From CBDUXT01 sp965371245 (lineage in GTDB: Bacteria > Planctomycetota > Phycisphaerae > UBA1845): a stretch of 64,000 nt of DNA. How positions within the stretch are numbered: position 1 is the first letter of the stretch; each line of letters opens with the position of its first letter. Both the position numbers and the translations under genes were made by a program. The notes under the pieces were generated by a model, which was not told where the DNA came from, did not search any database, and was given only the letters and a program-made list of their open reading frames with translations. The DNA is taken from positions 1 through 64,000 of the forward strand of contig CBDUXT010000009.1 in the NCBI GenBank assembly GCA_965371245.1. The letters are read 5' to 3'. Below, piece by piece: positions 9,422 through 18,065 of this stretch.

Positions 9422-9589
9422 CGCCCTGACAAATGGGATATCCCCGTCCGGAAGGTTCAAGTGGTCGCCGAGGGAAGCGGAAGTCCCACGGGTCTGGATT
9501 TGACCGGCCATCTTGCTATGATCGAGTCTCCTCAACGCCTCAATCGGGAGTCTCGGAGGAAGCAACGACTTGGCCGGAGATAGATCATT

Positions 9590-10987
9590 ATGAAGCATTC
9601 CAAGGCAACGATGATCGCGCTGATCCCAACGTGTGCATGGCTACTGGGCGGCGGAACGCCCGCGCAGGGGCAGACCATCATCACCGAGATCATCGATGCG
9701 ACCGGCGACGGCGCGGGCAACGGCCTTGTCGAACCCAACGGAATCGCCGTGGACACCGTGGGCAACACCTTTGTGACGGGAGGGTCAAGCAACAAGGCCT
9801 TCAGGATCACGCCTACCGGGGTCATCACCGAAATCATCGACAGTACCGGCGACGGCGCGGGCAACGAGTTTGGGTTTGCTGCACTCATTGCCGTGGACGC
9901 CGAGGACAACGTCTACGTGACGGGGTTCTTCAGCAACAACGCCTTCAAGATAACGGCCGCCGGGGTCATAACCGAGATCATCGACATGACCGGCGGCGGC
10001 GCGGCTAATGGTCTTGATGGTGCCGGCGGCATGGCTGTGGACACTGCCGGCAACGCCTATGTTACGGGAACGCGCAGCGACAACGCTTTCAAGATCGCGC
10101 CCGCCCGGATCATCACCGAGATAATCGACGCGACTGGCGACGGCGCGGGCAATGGCCTTGATGGTTCTGCCGCCGTCGCCGTGGACGATGCGGGCAACGT
10201 CTACATGACGGGGTGGCTCAGCAACAACGCCTTCAAGATCACGCCCGACGGCCTCATCACCGTGATCATCGACGCGACTGGCGACGGCGCGGGCAACGGT
10301 CTTGATGATCCTGAAGGCATCGCCTTGGACGCCGCAGGCAACGTCTACGTGACTGGGCGGGGCAGCGCCAACGCCTTCAAGATTACGCCCGCCGGGGTCA
10401 TCAGTGAGATCATCGACTCGACCGGCGACGGCGCGAGTAATGGTCTTGCTAGTCCTATCGGAATTGCCGCGGACGGCGCGGGCAACGTCTATGTGACAGG
10501 AGAACTAAGCGACAATGCCTTCAAGATCACGCCCTCCGGGGTCATCACCGAGATCATCGACGCGACCGGCGACGGCGCGGGCAATGGTCTTGTCGGACCC
10601 AGCGGCATCGCCGTAGACACCTCGGGCACCGTCTATGTGACGGGACTACTAAGCGCCAACGCGTTCAAGATCGCACCTGACTGCAACACCAACGACATCC
10701 CCGACTCAACTGACATCGCCAATGGCACCAGCCGGGACTGCAACGTAAATCTTACGCTCGACGTGTGCGAAACGATCGGCCTCGGTGACTTCGACGTGGA
10801 CGCCGTCGTCGATCTGGACGATTACTCCGCCTTCGCCGACTGCATGTCCGAACCGGATCAAGAACCCCAGCCGTCGTCCCCCGAGTGCGTCAACGCCTGC
10901 TTGGCCGCGTTCGATCTCGACGGCGACAACGACGTGGACCTGGTCGACTTCGCCCGGTTCACGGCCGTGTTCACGCGCCCACTGTAG
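9590..10987 (+). CDS. Secreted repeat propeller with dockerin-like tail
   Basis: 465 residues. A signal peptide (MKHSKATMIALIPTCAWLLGG, with cleavage probably near AQGQ) is followed by seven near-identical units of about 48 residues, each starting EIIDATGDGAGNGL and continuing GIAVDxxGNVYVTG...NAFKITPxGVIT. The unit resembles NHL/SBBP beta-propeller blades, and seven would close a propeller. The last 110 residues form a dockerin-like EF-hand pair typical of planctomycetes (DFDVDAVVDLDDYSAF and DLDGDNDVDLVDFARF) with four cysteines between. GGAGATAG lies upstream of the ATG. The repeat DNA is as similar as the protein, implying recent duplication or homogenisation. Likely exported and Ca-binding; ligand unknown. 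Confidence 0.8.
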   Translation: MKHSKATMIALIPTCAWLLGGGTPAQGQTIITEIIDATGDGAGNGLVEPNGIAVDTVGNTFVTGGSSNKAFRITPTGVITEIIDSTGDGAGNEFGFAALIAVDAEDNVYVTGFFSNNAFKITAAGVITEIIDMTGGGAANGLDGAGGMAVDTAGNAYVTGTRSDNAFKIAPARIITEIIDATGDGAGNGLDGSAAVAVDDAGNVYMTGWLSNNAFKITPDGLITVIIDATGDGAGNGLDDPEGIALDAAGNVYVTGRGSANAFKITPAGVISEIIDSTGDGASNGLASPIGIAADGAGNVYVTGELSDNAFKITPSGVITEIIDATGDGAGNGLVGPSGIAVDTSGTVYVTGLLSANAFKIAPDCNTNDIPDSTDIANGTSRDCNVNLTLDVCETIGLGDFDVDAVVDLDDYSAFADCMSEPDQEPQPSSPECVNACLAAFDLDGDNDVDLVDFARFTAVFTRPL

Positions 10988-10990
10988 GCC

Positions 10991-11133
10991 CGCTGATCGG
11001 CGTCGGGTGGCATGCCCAAGCCGGAGGCGCGGGCATGGGTCGGCGCATCCGGCACATGGCCGCGCTGCGCTTGGCCATGCCACCCAACGACCGGAGCCGC
11101 GAAAAGTCGAACTACCTTTCTGGGACCGGCACT
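10991..11133. repeat. Dispersed repeat B, copy 1
   Basis: About 145 bases strongly similar to 39194-39344. Perfect 10-bp arms GGGTGGCATG (11005-11014) and CATGCCACCC (11076-11085) enclose GC-rich sequence with CCGGAGGCGCGGGCATG, and then comes CCGGAGCCGC. It lies between convergent gene ends, so it may work as a two-way terminator. Confidence 0.75.
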
Positions 11134-12104
11134 AGGAGACGATGGGCGTTGCGGCCAAGAATGTCGGCCCGCTGCTCGGCGGTCAGGTCCAGCTCGGAGA
11201 TGCTCTGCTTCATGCGCTTCAGGCTTCCGATCTGGTGGGGGTAATCGCTGCCGGCGAGGATCTGCCCGCGGCCGGCGAAGTTGATGGCCAGCCGCAGGCA
11301 GCCGACGTCGAAGTTGACGGTGTCGTAGTAGAACCGGCGAAGCAACTCACTCGGCGGCCGCGTGACGTTCGCGCGGCACTGCGAGAACGCCTCAAACCCG
11401 CGATCCAGGCGCTCGGCCAGGTAGGGAATCGTCCCGCCCAGGTGGCAGAGCACCCAGCGAATGCCGGGGAACCGTTCGACCACGCCGCTGAAGATCAGGC
11501 CCGCGGCGGCCAGCGTCGTGTCGAACATGAAGCCCACCAGCGGCATCAGCATGTACTCCTCCATCGCCTCGACACCGAGCGGATAGGTCGGGTGGATGTA
11601 CATGACGGCCTCGGCGTCCGATGCCTTTTCATAGATCGGCCAGAAGCGCTCGTCGTGTAGCGCGACGCCGTTCACGTTGCCGAACAGCATCGCCCCGGGC
11701 AGGCCAAGCTCGCCGGTGGCGCGGTCGAACTCGCCAACCGCCGCAACGGGGTCGTTCAGCGGAAGGGTCGCCAGGGCGGTGAACCGGCGCGGTCGCTCTC
11801 GTTTGATGGTGGCCAAGGCGTCGTTGGCCAGCCGGGCGAGCTGCACGCTACGCTTGGGTTCTTCCAGCAGCGTACCCGGCGCCGTGAAGGTGAGCACCTG
11901 CATGTCGATACCGGCATCGTCCAACACCTTTTGGCGAAAGTCGATGTCTCGGTGGCCGGGGACGATGATGTTGTAGTCGCCGGGGCTGTGCAGCACCGGG
12001 TTGCCGTCGTCATCGACCGTGATCCGGTAGTTGCTCGGCCCCTCGCGCAGGGCGTCCAGGTATTCCGGCGGATAGTAGTGATTGTGGAAATCGATCGTTA
12101 TCAT
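11112..12104 (-). CDS. ACMSD-type amidohydrolase (amidohydrolase_2)
   Basis: 330 residues from ATG 12104, whose ATGA overlaps the stop of the upstream permease; an in-frame start at 12146 lies inside that gene and is unlikely. The metal motif HNH (residues 7-9, in TIDFHNHYYPPEY), a histidine in YIHPTYPLG, CHLGGTIPYLAERLDRGF and the aspartate in AGSDYPHQIG match the amidohydrolase_2 family, whose members decarboxylate or hydrolyse aromatic or small carboxylates (aminocarboxymuconate-semialdehyde decarboxylase, gamma-resorcylate decarboxylase). The substrate is unknown. Coupling to an amino-acid-type permease suggests uptake and breakdown of one compound, so this pair may be metabolically separate from the glycan genes upstream. 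Its tail lies in repeat B. Confidence 0.8.
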   Translation of the reverse strand: MITIDFHNHYYPPEYLDALREGPSNYRITVDDDGNPVLHSPGDYNIIVPGHRDIDFRQKVLDDAGIDMQVLTFTAPGTLLEEPKRSVQLARLANDALATIKRERPRRFTALATLPLNDPVAAVGEFDRATGELGLPGAMLFGNVNGVALHDERFWPIYEKASDAEAVMYIHPTYPLGVEAMEEYMLMPLVGFMFDTTLAAAGLIFSGVVERFPGIRWVLCHLGGTIPYLAERLDRGFEAFSQCRANVTRPPSELLRRFYYDTVNFDVGCLRLAINFAGRGQILAGSDYPHQIGSLKRMKQSISELDLTAEQRADILGRNAHRLLVPVPER

Positions 12105-13591
12105 GGCGTTTGGGCCCGCTGCTCTTTTCGGCGAATCATTCGCCACGCATAATAAACCGGAAGCCCGATCAGGACCAGAGACAAACCCTTCGCGCCATCC
12201 TTGAACTCAGCCGCAACGTGGTTGATCACCACCGCAAACGAAGCCGCCGCGAAGACGCCCGGTACGATCGGATAACCCCACACCGAGTACGCGCGCGTCA
12301 CGTCCCGGCGCCGCCGGACAATGAACAGGCCGATCGCCATCAGCCCGAAGAAAATCCACTCGGTGTAGACCACCCGTTTGAACACTGCCTCGTACCTTCC
12401 CGTGGCGACGAGTACGGCCGACCAGATACCCTGCAACACAATGGCCCGATGCGGCGTACGGTAGGTCTCGTGGACCCCGCCAAACCATTTGAATAGCAGC
12501 CCGTCCCGCGCCATCGCGTAATAGACGCGCGGACCCGCCAGCACGATGCCGGCCAGCGCCCCGAAGCCCGAGAAGATCACCAGGGCGGACATGACCTTCG
12601 CCGCCCCGGCACCCAAGAGCGCGTGGGCGAGGTCGGCAGCGATCCGTTCGGATGACGCAACCTGCTCAATCGGAAGGACATACATGTAGACCGTGTTGAG
12701 CAGCATGTAGCACACGGTGACGACGATCATGCCGATGACCAGCGCGCGCGGAATGGTTTTGCGCGGCTCGACGGTCTCCCCCGCGTTGTACCCGACCATG
12801 TGCCATCCGCCGAAGGCGAAGAGACCCGCCACCATGGCAAGCCCGAACTCGCGAAGCCCGACGGTGTCGCCGGCGCCAGGTGATACGACGAAGTGCTCGG
12901 GAACGTCGGAGCCGATGGCGAACCCCAGGACGATGATCGCCGCGATAGCCAGCAGCTTGCCGACCGTACAGAGCGCCTGCAGAAGGCTGCCGTGCCGAAC
13001 GCCGACGTAATTGACGGCCGAGAGCAGCAGGATGACGCTGATGGCGACGTACCGCTGCCCGTTGTCCGTGAGCTGAGGGAACAGCGCCCCGGCATAGCGG
13101 GCGATGACCATGGCCAGGGCTGCGATGATCCCGGAGTGCATGATCCAGAACATCGCCCAACCCCACAGAAACCCCACCGCCGGTGAAAACGCCTCCTTGA
13201 GATAAACGTACACGCCGCCGCTCTGGGTGAACGTCGAGGCCAACTCCGCAACGACCAGTGCGCCGCACATGGTCAACACGCCCGATGCGGCCCAGACGGC
13301 TAGCGCCCCGCCCACCGTCGGGACGAACCGTGTGACCTCGGCCGGCTGAAGGAAGATCGCGGTTCCGATGATCGTTCCGACGACCATGGCCGTAGCCTGC
13401 GGAAGACGGATCGCCCGGCGAAGCTGGGAACCTGAGTTGACCTGAACGTCGTCGATGGATGCGTTCCTCTGCGTGCGGTTTGACCGGACGCGTCGCGCGG
13501 TGCGCCAACCCCGCCGAAGCGCCTCGGCCGTTCGCTCGGCCCAACGAGACCCGGGAGGGACGTACCGTACGATGACCGCCGCGGGTCGCAA
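12101..13591 (-). CDS. APC-superfamily amino acid permease
   Basis: About 496 residues with twelve hydrophobic segments. The start of the first helix, VVGTIIGTAIFLQP, is the unwound substrate-binding motif of APC transporters, followed by GGVYVYLKEAFSPAVGFLWGW and FAFGGWHMVGYNAGE. These are typical of LAT/YfnA-like amino acid exchangers. The start is uncertain: the frame is open to 13699 but that overlaps the upstream glycosyltransferase (which ends at 13644). There is no ATG before the first helix, and a TTG at 13591 with GGGAG just ahead is my choice. The stop overlaps the amidohydrolase ATG (ATGA). Location is the inner membrane. Substrate is unknown, but the amidohydrolase substrate is the natural guess. 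Confidence 0.8.
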   Translation of the reverse strand: MRPAAVIVRYVPPGSRWAERTAEALRRGWRTARRVRSNRTQRNASIDDVQVNSGSQLRRAIRLPQATAMVVGTIIGTAIFLQPAEVTRFVPTVGGALAVWAASGVLTMCGALVVAELASTFTQSGGVYVYLKEAFSPAVGFLWGWAMFWIMHSGIIAALAMVIARYAGALFPQLTDNGQRYVAISVILLLSAVNYVGVRHGSLLQALCTVGKLLAIAAIIVLGFAIGSDVPEHFVVSPGAGDTVGLREFGLAMVAGLFAFGGWHMVGYNAGETVEPRKTIPRALVIGMIVVTVCYMLLNTVYMYVLPIEQVASSERIAADLAHALLGAGAAKVMSALVIFSGFGALAGIVLAGPRVYYAMARDGLLFKWFGGVHETYRTPHRAIVLQGIWSAVLVATGRYEAVFKRVVYTEWIFFGLMAIGLFIVRRRRDVTRAYSVWGYPIVPGVFAAASFAVVINHVAAEFKDGAKGLSLVLIGLPVYYAWRMIRRKEQRAQTP

Positions 13592-13643
13592 GTGCTCCCG
13601 GACGGAATGGCGCCGTCGCGCGACACCGGAGGCTGGCGAAGGA

Positions 13644-14708
13644 TCATGCGGAGGGTTGGCAAGGGCCTCGACGAGCGGCTGTTTTCCCGGCTCGGGCACC
13701 GCGGCTGCGAAGCCAATGGGCTCCGACGTGGATGATGTCGTAGAGCGCGCGAAGAGACGGCCGCCAACGGAAGGACTCGGCCAGGTGTTCCGCCGCCTGT
13801 CGGCTGGCTCCGGAGCGAAAGCCGTTGTAGCCGAGCTGACGGCAGGTCGTAGCGAGATGCCGGCGCACCACGGTCCGCTGCGGTCCGGTCAGATCATCAA
13901 ACGACTGGTTCATCTCCAGTAGCAGCGAGCGCAACCGGAGAAGGTTGCGATGCTTGCTGGTTCTTGTCACGCTTCCTTCGACGAAGTGGTGAAGGCTGAG
14001 CGGCTCGTCCACGAGCCCGGCCGGGCACACACGGACCACCTTCAGGAAGAAAAGCCACTCGGCCGAGTAGGAAGGATCCGCCGACCAGCGGATCGTACTG
14101 CCCAAGACCTCGCGCCGAACCATGCCAACGATCGTCGCGATGAAGTACTCGCGAAGCAGTACGTCGAAGAGATTTCCGGTACAAATACAAAGACCCGGCG
14201 CAATCTGCTGGGTATGGACCTCGCGGGCTCGCTTCGCCAGCGTGGCGAACACACTCTCGTGTCGCCGGCCTGCCAGATCGATGTACGCGTAGTCGCTGTA
14301 GACGAATCCCAGTTCGGGACGCAGGCGAAAGAGCGAGAGCTGGCGCTCGAGCTTGTCGGGCATGAACTCGTCGTCGGAGTCCAGAAAGGCCACGAACCGT
14401 CCACGAGTCGCGTCGATGCCGCGGTTTCTGGCGCCGCCGCACCCGGTGTTCGCTCGATGAATGTAGACGAAGCGGTCGCCGAGGCGTTGTTGGTATCGCT
14501 GGGCCAACGCCTTGGTTCCGTCCGTCGAACCATCGTCCACCAGGATGATCTCCCAGTCCGTCACGGTCTGCGAAACGATCGAGTCGAGCGCGCGCGGAAG
14601 CAGCGTCTCGCGGTTGTAGGTGGGAACGACGATGGAGACCAACGGATCAGACACGGACCGCCGCCTTTGCATGAGCCATCGGCCGATGGCACGATCGATC
14701 GTAGGCAC
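13644..14708 (-). CDS. Family 2 glycosyltransferase
   Basis: Up to 354 residues. The GT-A fold is clear: VSIVVPTYNRETLLPRALDS, IILVDDGSTDGT, ARNRGIDATRGRFVAFLDSDD (with the DSDD metal motif) and a C-terminal region (SADPSYSAEWLFFLKV) typical of inverting GT2 enzymes. It transfers an activated sugar to a growing glycan, probably at the cytoplasmic membrane face. The start may be ATG 14708, ATG 14672 or GTG 14654; the last would overlap the upstream gene's TGA by only a few bases and keep VSDPLVSIVV intact. It is co-directional and overlapping with the GT4 gene and the ABC exporter, so it likely builds the exported polysaccharide. Confidence 0.85.
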   Translation of the reverse strand: MPTIDRAIGRWLMQRRRSVSDPLVSIVVPTYNRETLLPRALDSIVSQTVTDWEIILVDDGSTDGTKALAQRYQQRLGDRFVYIHRANTGCGGARNRGIDATRGRFVAFLDSDDEFMPDKLERQLSLFRLRPELGFVYSDYAYIDLAGRRHESVFATLAKRAREVHTQQIAPGLCICTGNLFDVLLREYFIATIVGMVRREVLGSTIRWSADPSYSAEWLFFLKVVRVCPAGLVDEPLSLHHFVEGSVTRTSKHRNLLRLRSLLLEMNQSFDDLTGPQRTVVRRHLATTCRQLGYNGFRSGASRQAAEHLAESFRWRPSLRALYDIIHVGAHWLRSRGARAGKTAARRGPCQPSA

Positions 14709-15777
14709 GTTGAAACATCACGACCCAGTCATCGAGAATCTGATTCCACTCGAACGACTGTTTAACTCGCTCCCGGCCGCTCGCCGCCATCCGCAGACGC
14801 CGGGCGTCATCCTGCAAGAGCGAAACGATTCCATCGGCCAGCGCGACCGGCGACTCCGGCTCGACCAGTAAGCCCGTCGTTCCATCCACAACGGTATCGA
14901 CGAGCCCGCCGACGCGGCTGGCGACCACCGGGACGCCGACGGCCGACGATTCCAAGGCCACCGCTCCGAACGATTCCCGTAGTGAGGGGACCGCCGTCAG
15001 ATCCCATCGGGCGATTCTTTGCGGCACGTCCGCGTGCGCTTCCCACGGCAACCACTCGATGGCCGAGCCGACGCCGAGTTCGGTGCCAAGATCGCGACAC
15101 AACCCGAGCGTCGGCCCGTCGCCGATCAACTCGAAGCGCGCGTCGGGCACGCGTTCGAGGATCATCGGGATCGCCCGCACGAGGCACTCGGCACCGTACA
15201 CCGGTCGAAACCCCTTGAGGAACCCCACGCGGCGAGGCTCACCGCTTCGCCCGATCTCGTGAGGCACAGGCCGGAACAACTCGGTATCGACCCCGAGCGG
15301 CAACAGGTCGATCGTGTTCACATCGATGCCGGCGAACAAGGCGACCTGCCGAGCGAACGCTGGACCCCACGCGGTCACGGCGCTGGCGTGACGCAGCAGT
15401 TCGATACGCGACTGTCGCAGGGTAGCGGGCGGCTTGTGACCAGGCTGCGGAACGATGTCTGAGCCCCACGGCGACGCCACGACAACCCCGTGGGCCATAA
15501 TCTCAGGCGTGAAGCCCCAGTCCGCCACGGACAGAAACTGTACGTTCACCACATCGAATCGACGAAGCAAATCGCAGAGGTGCCGGCGCCATCGCCCGCG
15601 CCACCCGCGCAGGTTGCCCAGACTCGGTCGCGGAACGGCGAACCGCTCCACCGTCGTGCAGGGAAGGTCCGCGGGTTGCCGCGTGACGACGTGTACGTCG
15701 AGGCCACGATCGACGAAACCCGAGACGAGGCGCTGAAGATGCACCGACCGGGCGTTACCTAGAACGCATAGCTTCAT
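14647..15777 (-). CDS. Family 4 glycosyltransferase
   Basis: 376 residues from ATG 15777 (MKLCVLGNARSVHLQRLVSG), which overlaps the ABC ATPase 3' end by about 23 bases. The GT-B fold is shown by a Rossmann-like N-terminus, SPWGSDIVPQPG, VGFLKGFRPVYGAECLVRA, FELIGDGP and the C-terminal nucleotide-sugar motif PSLRESFGAVALESSAVGVPVVA (EX7E type). These are retaining GT4 hallmarks. It probably acts in the cytoplasm on the polysaccharide exported by the adjacent transporter. Translational coupling with both neighbours is expected from the overlaps. Confidence 0.85.
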   Translation of the reverse strand: MKLCVLGNARSVHLQRLVSGFVDRGLDVHVVTRQPADLPCTTVERFAVPRPSLGNLRGWRGRWRRHLCDLLRRFDVVNVQFLSVADWGFTPEIMAHGVVVASPWGSDIVPQPGHKPPATLRQSRIELLRHASAVTAWGPAFARQVALFAGIDVNTIDLLPLGVDTELFRPVPHEIGRSGEPRRVGFLKGFRPVYGAECLVRAIPMILERVPDARFELIGDGPTLGLCRDLGTELGVGSAIEWLPWEAHADVPQRIARWDLTAVPSLRESFGAVALESSAVGVPVVASRVGGLVDTVVDGTTGLLVEPESPVALADGIVSLLQDDARRLRMAASGRERVKQSFEWNQILDDWVVMFQRAYDRSCHRPMAHAKAAVRV

Positions 15778-17065
15778 GGACCTCTTTCCCGGAATCCGAC
15801 GGTCGGCAAGGCTCGACCGCCAGCGACGAAACGGGCGCGCTTGCCTCCCGGGCGTACGTCCAGTGGTGTTCCAACGACAGGGCTCCCATGGCGGGACCGT
15901 CATCGAAGATCACCATCGGGTAGCGATAAGGTGTATCGAGTTGGGTCGTGCCACCTTCGGCATCCCAGATCCGCACGTTCCAGAAATATTGCCCCGCCGC
16001 CAGCGGCAGTGCCGGCAGCGTGACGCAGACGGTTTGCTCCCCCGCAGCCGCGTCGAACATCCGTCCGCCCCGCCCGGAGTTGAGGCTCAGTAGATTGTCA
16101 CCGACCGACGCGCGCAGGTTCAATTCAACCACCAGCCGTCGAATCGGGCGGCGAAGGCGCAGCGAGAGTTCCACCTGCACCGCCTCTCTGGGCGATATCC
16201 ACGATCGCTCTTGGCCGACGTCATCGAGGAACCGCACCCCTGATAGTTCGACGGACGCGCCGTCACCCTCATCGCCCGTCTCCACGTCGGTCGGACGGGC
16301 GGCGTACGCGCGCGAGACGGCCTCCATGTAATGGCTCACGGCCTCGCGCGAGGATCCTTGAAAGACCGTTGTACCCTTGTCCAACACGACGGCCCGCGGA
16401 CAGACGGCGCGCATCTGGTCGAGATTGTGGGTCACGAAGACGAGGGTCGTACCGCGACGGACCAGCTCGTGCATCCGTTCCAGGCAGCGAAGACGAAAGA
16501 CGGCGTCGCCCACCGACAACACCTCATCGACCAGAAGCACATCGGGATCGACATGCGCGGCGATGCTGAACCCCAGCCGGGCGTACATGCCCGAGCTGTA
16601 GCGTTTCACCGGCATGTCCAGGAACCGTTCGAGTCCGGCGAACGACACAATGTCATCGAGCTTGCGTCGTATCTCATTGCGTGCCATCCCCAGGATCGCG
16701 CCGTTAAGGAAGATGTTCTCCCGACCGGTCAGATCGCCGTGGAAACCGGCGCCCACCTCGATCAAGGCCGCAAGCCGTCCGGTGACCGAAACCTTGCCCT
16801 GTTCAGGTCGCAGGATGCCCGCCAGCAGCTTGAGGATTGTGCTCTTGCCGGCCCCGTTGGGTCCGATGATTCCAACGGCCTGCCCGCGCTCCACCCCGAA
16901 GCTGACGTCCCGAACCGCCCAGAACGAGGAAGGCCCCTCTCGTCTCTTTCCTCGACCAAGCAGCCGCCGCGCGGCCGCCGCAATGAGATCCTGGACCGAC
17001 TCATGGTCTTGCCCCAGACGGAATCGCTTGGACACACTCTCGAAGCTGACCACCGCGCCCTTCAT
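15755..17065 (-). CDS. wzt: ABC polysaccharide exporter ATPase (Wzt-like)
   Basis: 436 residues from ATG 17065, which shares a base with the permease stop (TGATG). Walker A is GPNGAGKST, the signature is KRYSSGMYARLGFS, and Walker B is DVLLVDEVLSVGD; the H-loop is VTHN. After residue 260 there is an extra beta-sandwich-like domain (VELSGVRFLDDVG, VQVELSLRLRRPIRRL, NVRIWDAEGG). In Wzt proteins of the O9a/O8 type this domain binds the glycan's terminal modification and gates export. So this is an O-antigen/teichoic-type exporter rather than a drug ABC. The substrate is presumably the product of the two downstream glycosyltransferases. Confidence 0.9.
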   Translation of the reverse strand: MKGAVVSFESVSKRFRLGQDHESVQDLIAAAARRLLGRGKRREGPSSFWAVRDVSFGVERGQAVGIIGPNGAGKSTILKLLAGILRPEQGKVSVTGRLAALIEVGAGFHGDLTGRENIFLNGAILGMARNEIRRKLDDIVSFAGLERFLDMPVKRYSSGMYARLGFSIAAHVDPDVLLVDEVLSVGDAVFRLRCLERMHELVRRGTTLVFVTHNLDQMRAVCPRAVVLDKGTTVFQGSSREAVSHYMEAVSRAYAARPTDVETGDEGDGASVELSGVRFLDDVGQERSWISPREAVQVELSLRLRRPIRRLVVELNLRASVGDNLLSLNSGRGGRMFDAAAGEQTVCVTLPALPLAAGQYFWNVRIWDAEGGTTQLDTPYRYPMVIFDDGPAMGALSLEHHWTYAREASAPVSSLAVEPCRPSDSGKEVHEAMRSR

Positions 17066-17889
17066 CAAATACACTCCGCGAAGCGAAAGGACGCCCGTCG
17101 AAAGCACGCCCAGCCCAGGACCAACGCGATGGAGGACACCACGGCCGCATAGGCGAACGGACCGGCGGCCGGCAGTGTTCCTTGAATCATGCAATCACGA
17201 TAGGCCTGGATGATCGGCACGACCGGGTTGACCGCGAGGATCGCGCCTAGCGTCCCGTCCCGCGGCACCGGCACGACAACGCCCGAGACGAACAGGGCGA
17301 GCTGGATGCCGACGCCGAAGATCTGGCGAACGTCGCGATAGAAGAGGTTGGCCGTCGCGAGGAACATCCCTACGCCCACCGTCAGGGTAACCTGCACGAT
17401 CACGATGACCGGCACGAACAGCAGCGACCAGCGTAAGGAACAGGTGTACTCCCCGGTTAGATGAAAGTAGATCGCCAGGCCTGCCAGCACGCTCATGGCC
17501 ATACAGAAGTCAACGAGCGAGCCGGCCACGCACGACAACGGAAACACCTCGCGCGGAAAATAAACCTTCGTCACCAGGTTGCGGTTTGCTACCAGCGAGT
17601 TGACGCAGCCGGCGAGGCTCACGGAGAAGAACGTCCAGGGCACAAGCCCGGTGTACGCGAACAGCGCATAGGGCATGTCGAGCTTCAACGCACTAGTCGC
17701 ATCGATGGCGCGGGTGAAGACGAAGGTGAAGACCAGCATCATCGTGAAGGGCAGCAAGATCGCCCAACCGATGCCCAGGAGGGATTGCTTGTACCGGACG
17801 CGCAGATCGCGCCAGGTCAGGCTCAGCAACAACTGCCCGAACCGCCCCCACTGAACGCCGGTCGAGAATGGAACAAACGCGCGCATCAT
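17065..17889 (-). CDS. wzm: ABC-2 polysaccharide export permease (Wzm-like)
   Basis: 274 residues. About six membrane helices and the ABC-2 features WRDLRVRYKQSLLGIGWAIL, VYFPREVFPLSCV and VNPVVPIIQAYRD. These are typical of Wzm/KpsM/TagG permeases, which form the inner-membrane channel for lipid-linked polysaccharide. The ATPase follows directly (TGATG). It is the first gene of the minus-strand operon 17889-11112, divergent from the asparagine-synthase-like gene at 18066; the 176-base gap must hold both promoters, which I cannot place. Confidence 0.9.
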   Translation of the reverse strand: MMRAFVPFSTGVQWGRFGQLLLSLTWRDLRVRYKQSLLGIGWAILLPFTMMLVFTFVFTRAIDATSALKLDMPYALFAYTGLVPWTFFSVSLAGCVNSLVANRNLVTKVYFPREVFPLSCVAGSLVDFCMAMSVLAGLAIYFHLTGEYTCSLRWSLLFVPVIVIVQVTLTVGVGMFLATANLFYRDVRQIFGVGIQLALFVSGVVVPVPRDGTLGAILAVNPVVPIIQAYRDCMIQGTLPAAGPFAYAAVVSSIALVLGWACFRRASFRFAECI

Positions 17890-18065
17890 CCGTGGGATCC
17901 TGCAAGATCACGTACCAGTTCGCTATCTCAGGGGTTATCGGTCGCGCAGCGACGCGGGTTTGCTTCAGAAGCGGAATTGGGCATCACGGCGAGAGAGGAA
18001 ACTTCCAATCGTGTCTCCCGAACGTCGATAAACCCTTGCGGGGCAAGACCGCAGGATCGAAAAAC

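Larger units (their letters stand above)
8760..9589. other. Long spacer with palindromes; no clear gene
   Basis: About 830 bases between the divergent GT2 start and the propeller/dockerin gene. It holds the inverted palindrome pair at 9149-9175 and 9395-9421. A short minus-strand frame (about 9060 to 8926) ends in a Gly/Met-rich stretch (GGVMMASSTMIGGIIGGN) with no good start; it may be the tail of a lost gene. The promoter of the glycan cluster should lie just right of 8790, but I see no clear -35/-10. Confidence 0.5.

Noticed and set aside
17890..18065. Defined promoters for the divergent exporter and Asn-synthase-like genes
   Set aside because: No convincing -35/-10 pair or operator could be distinguished by eye in this GC-rich spacer.
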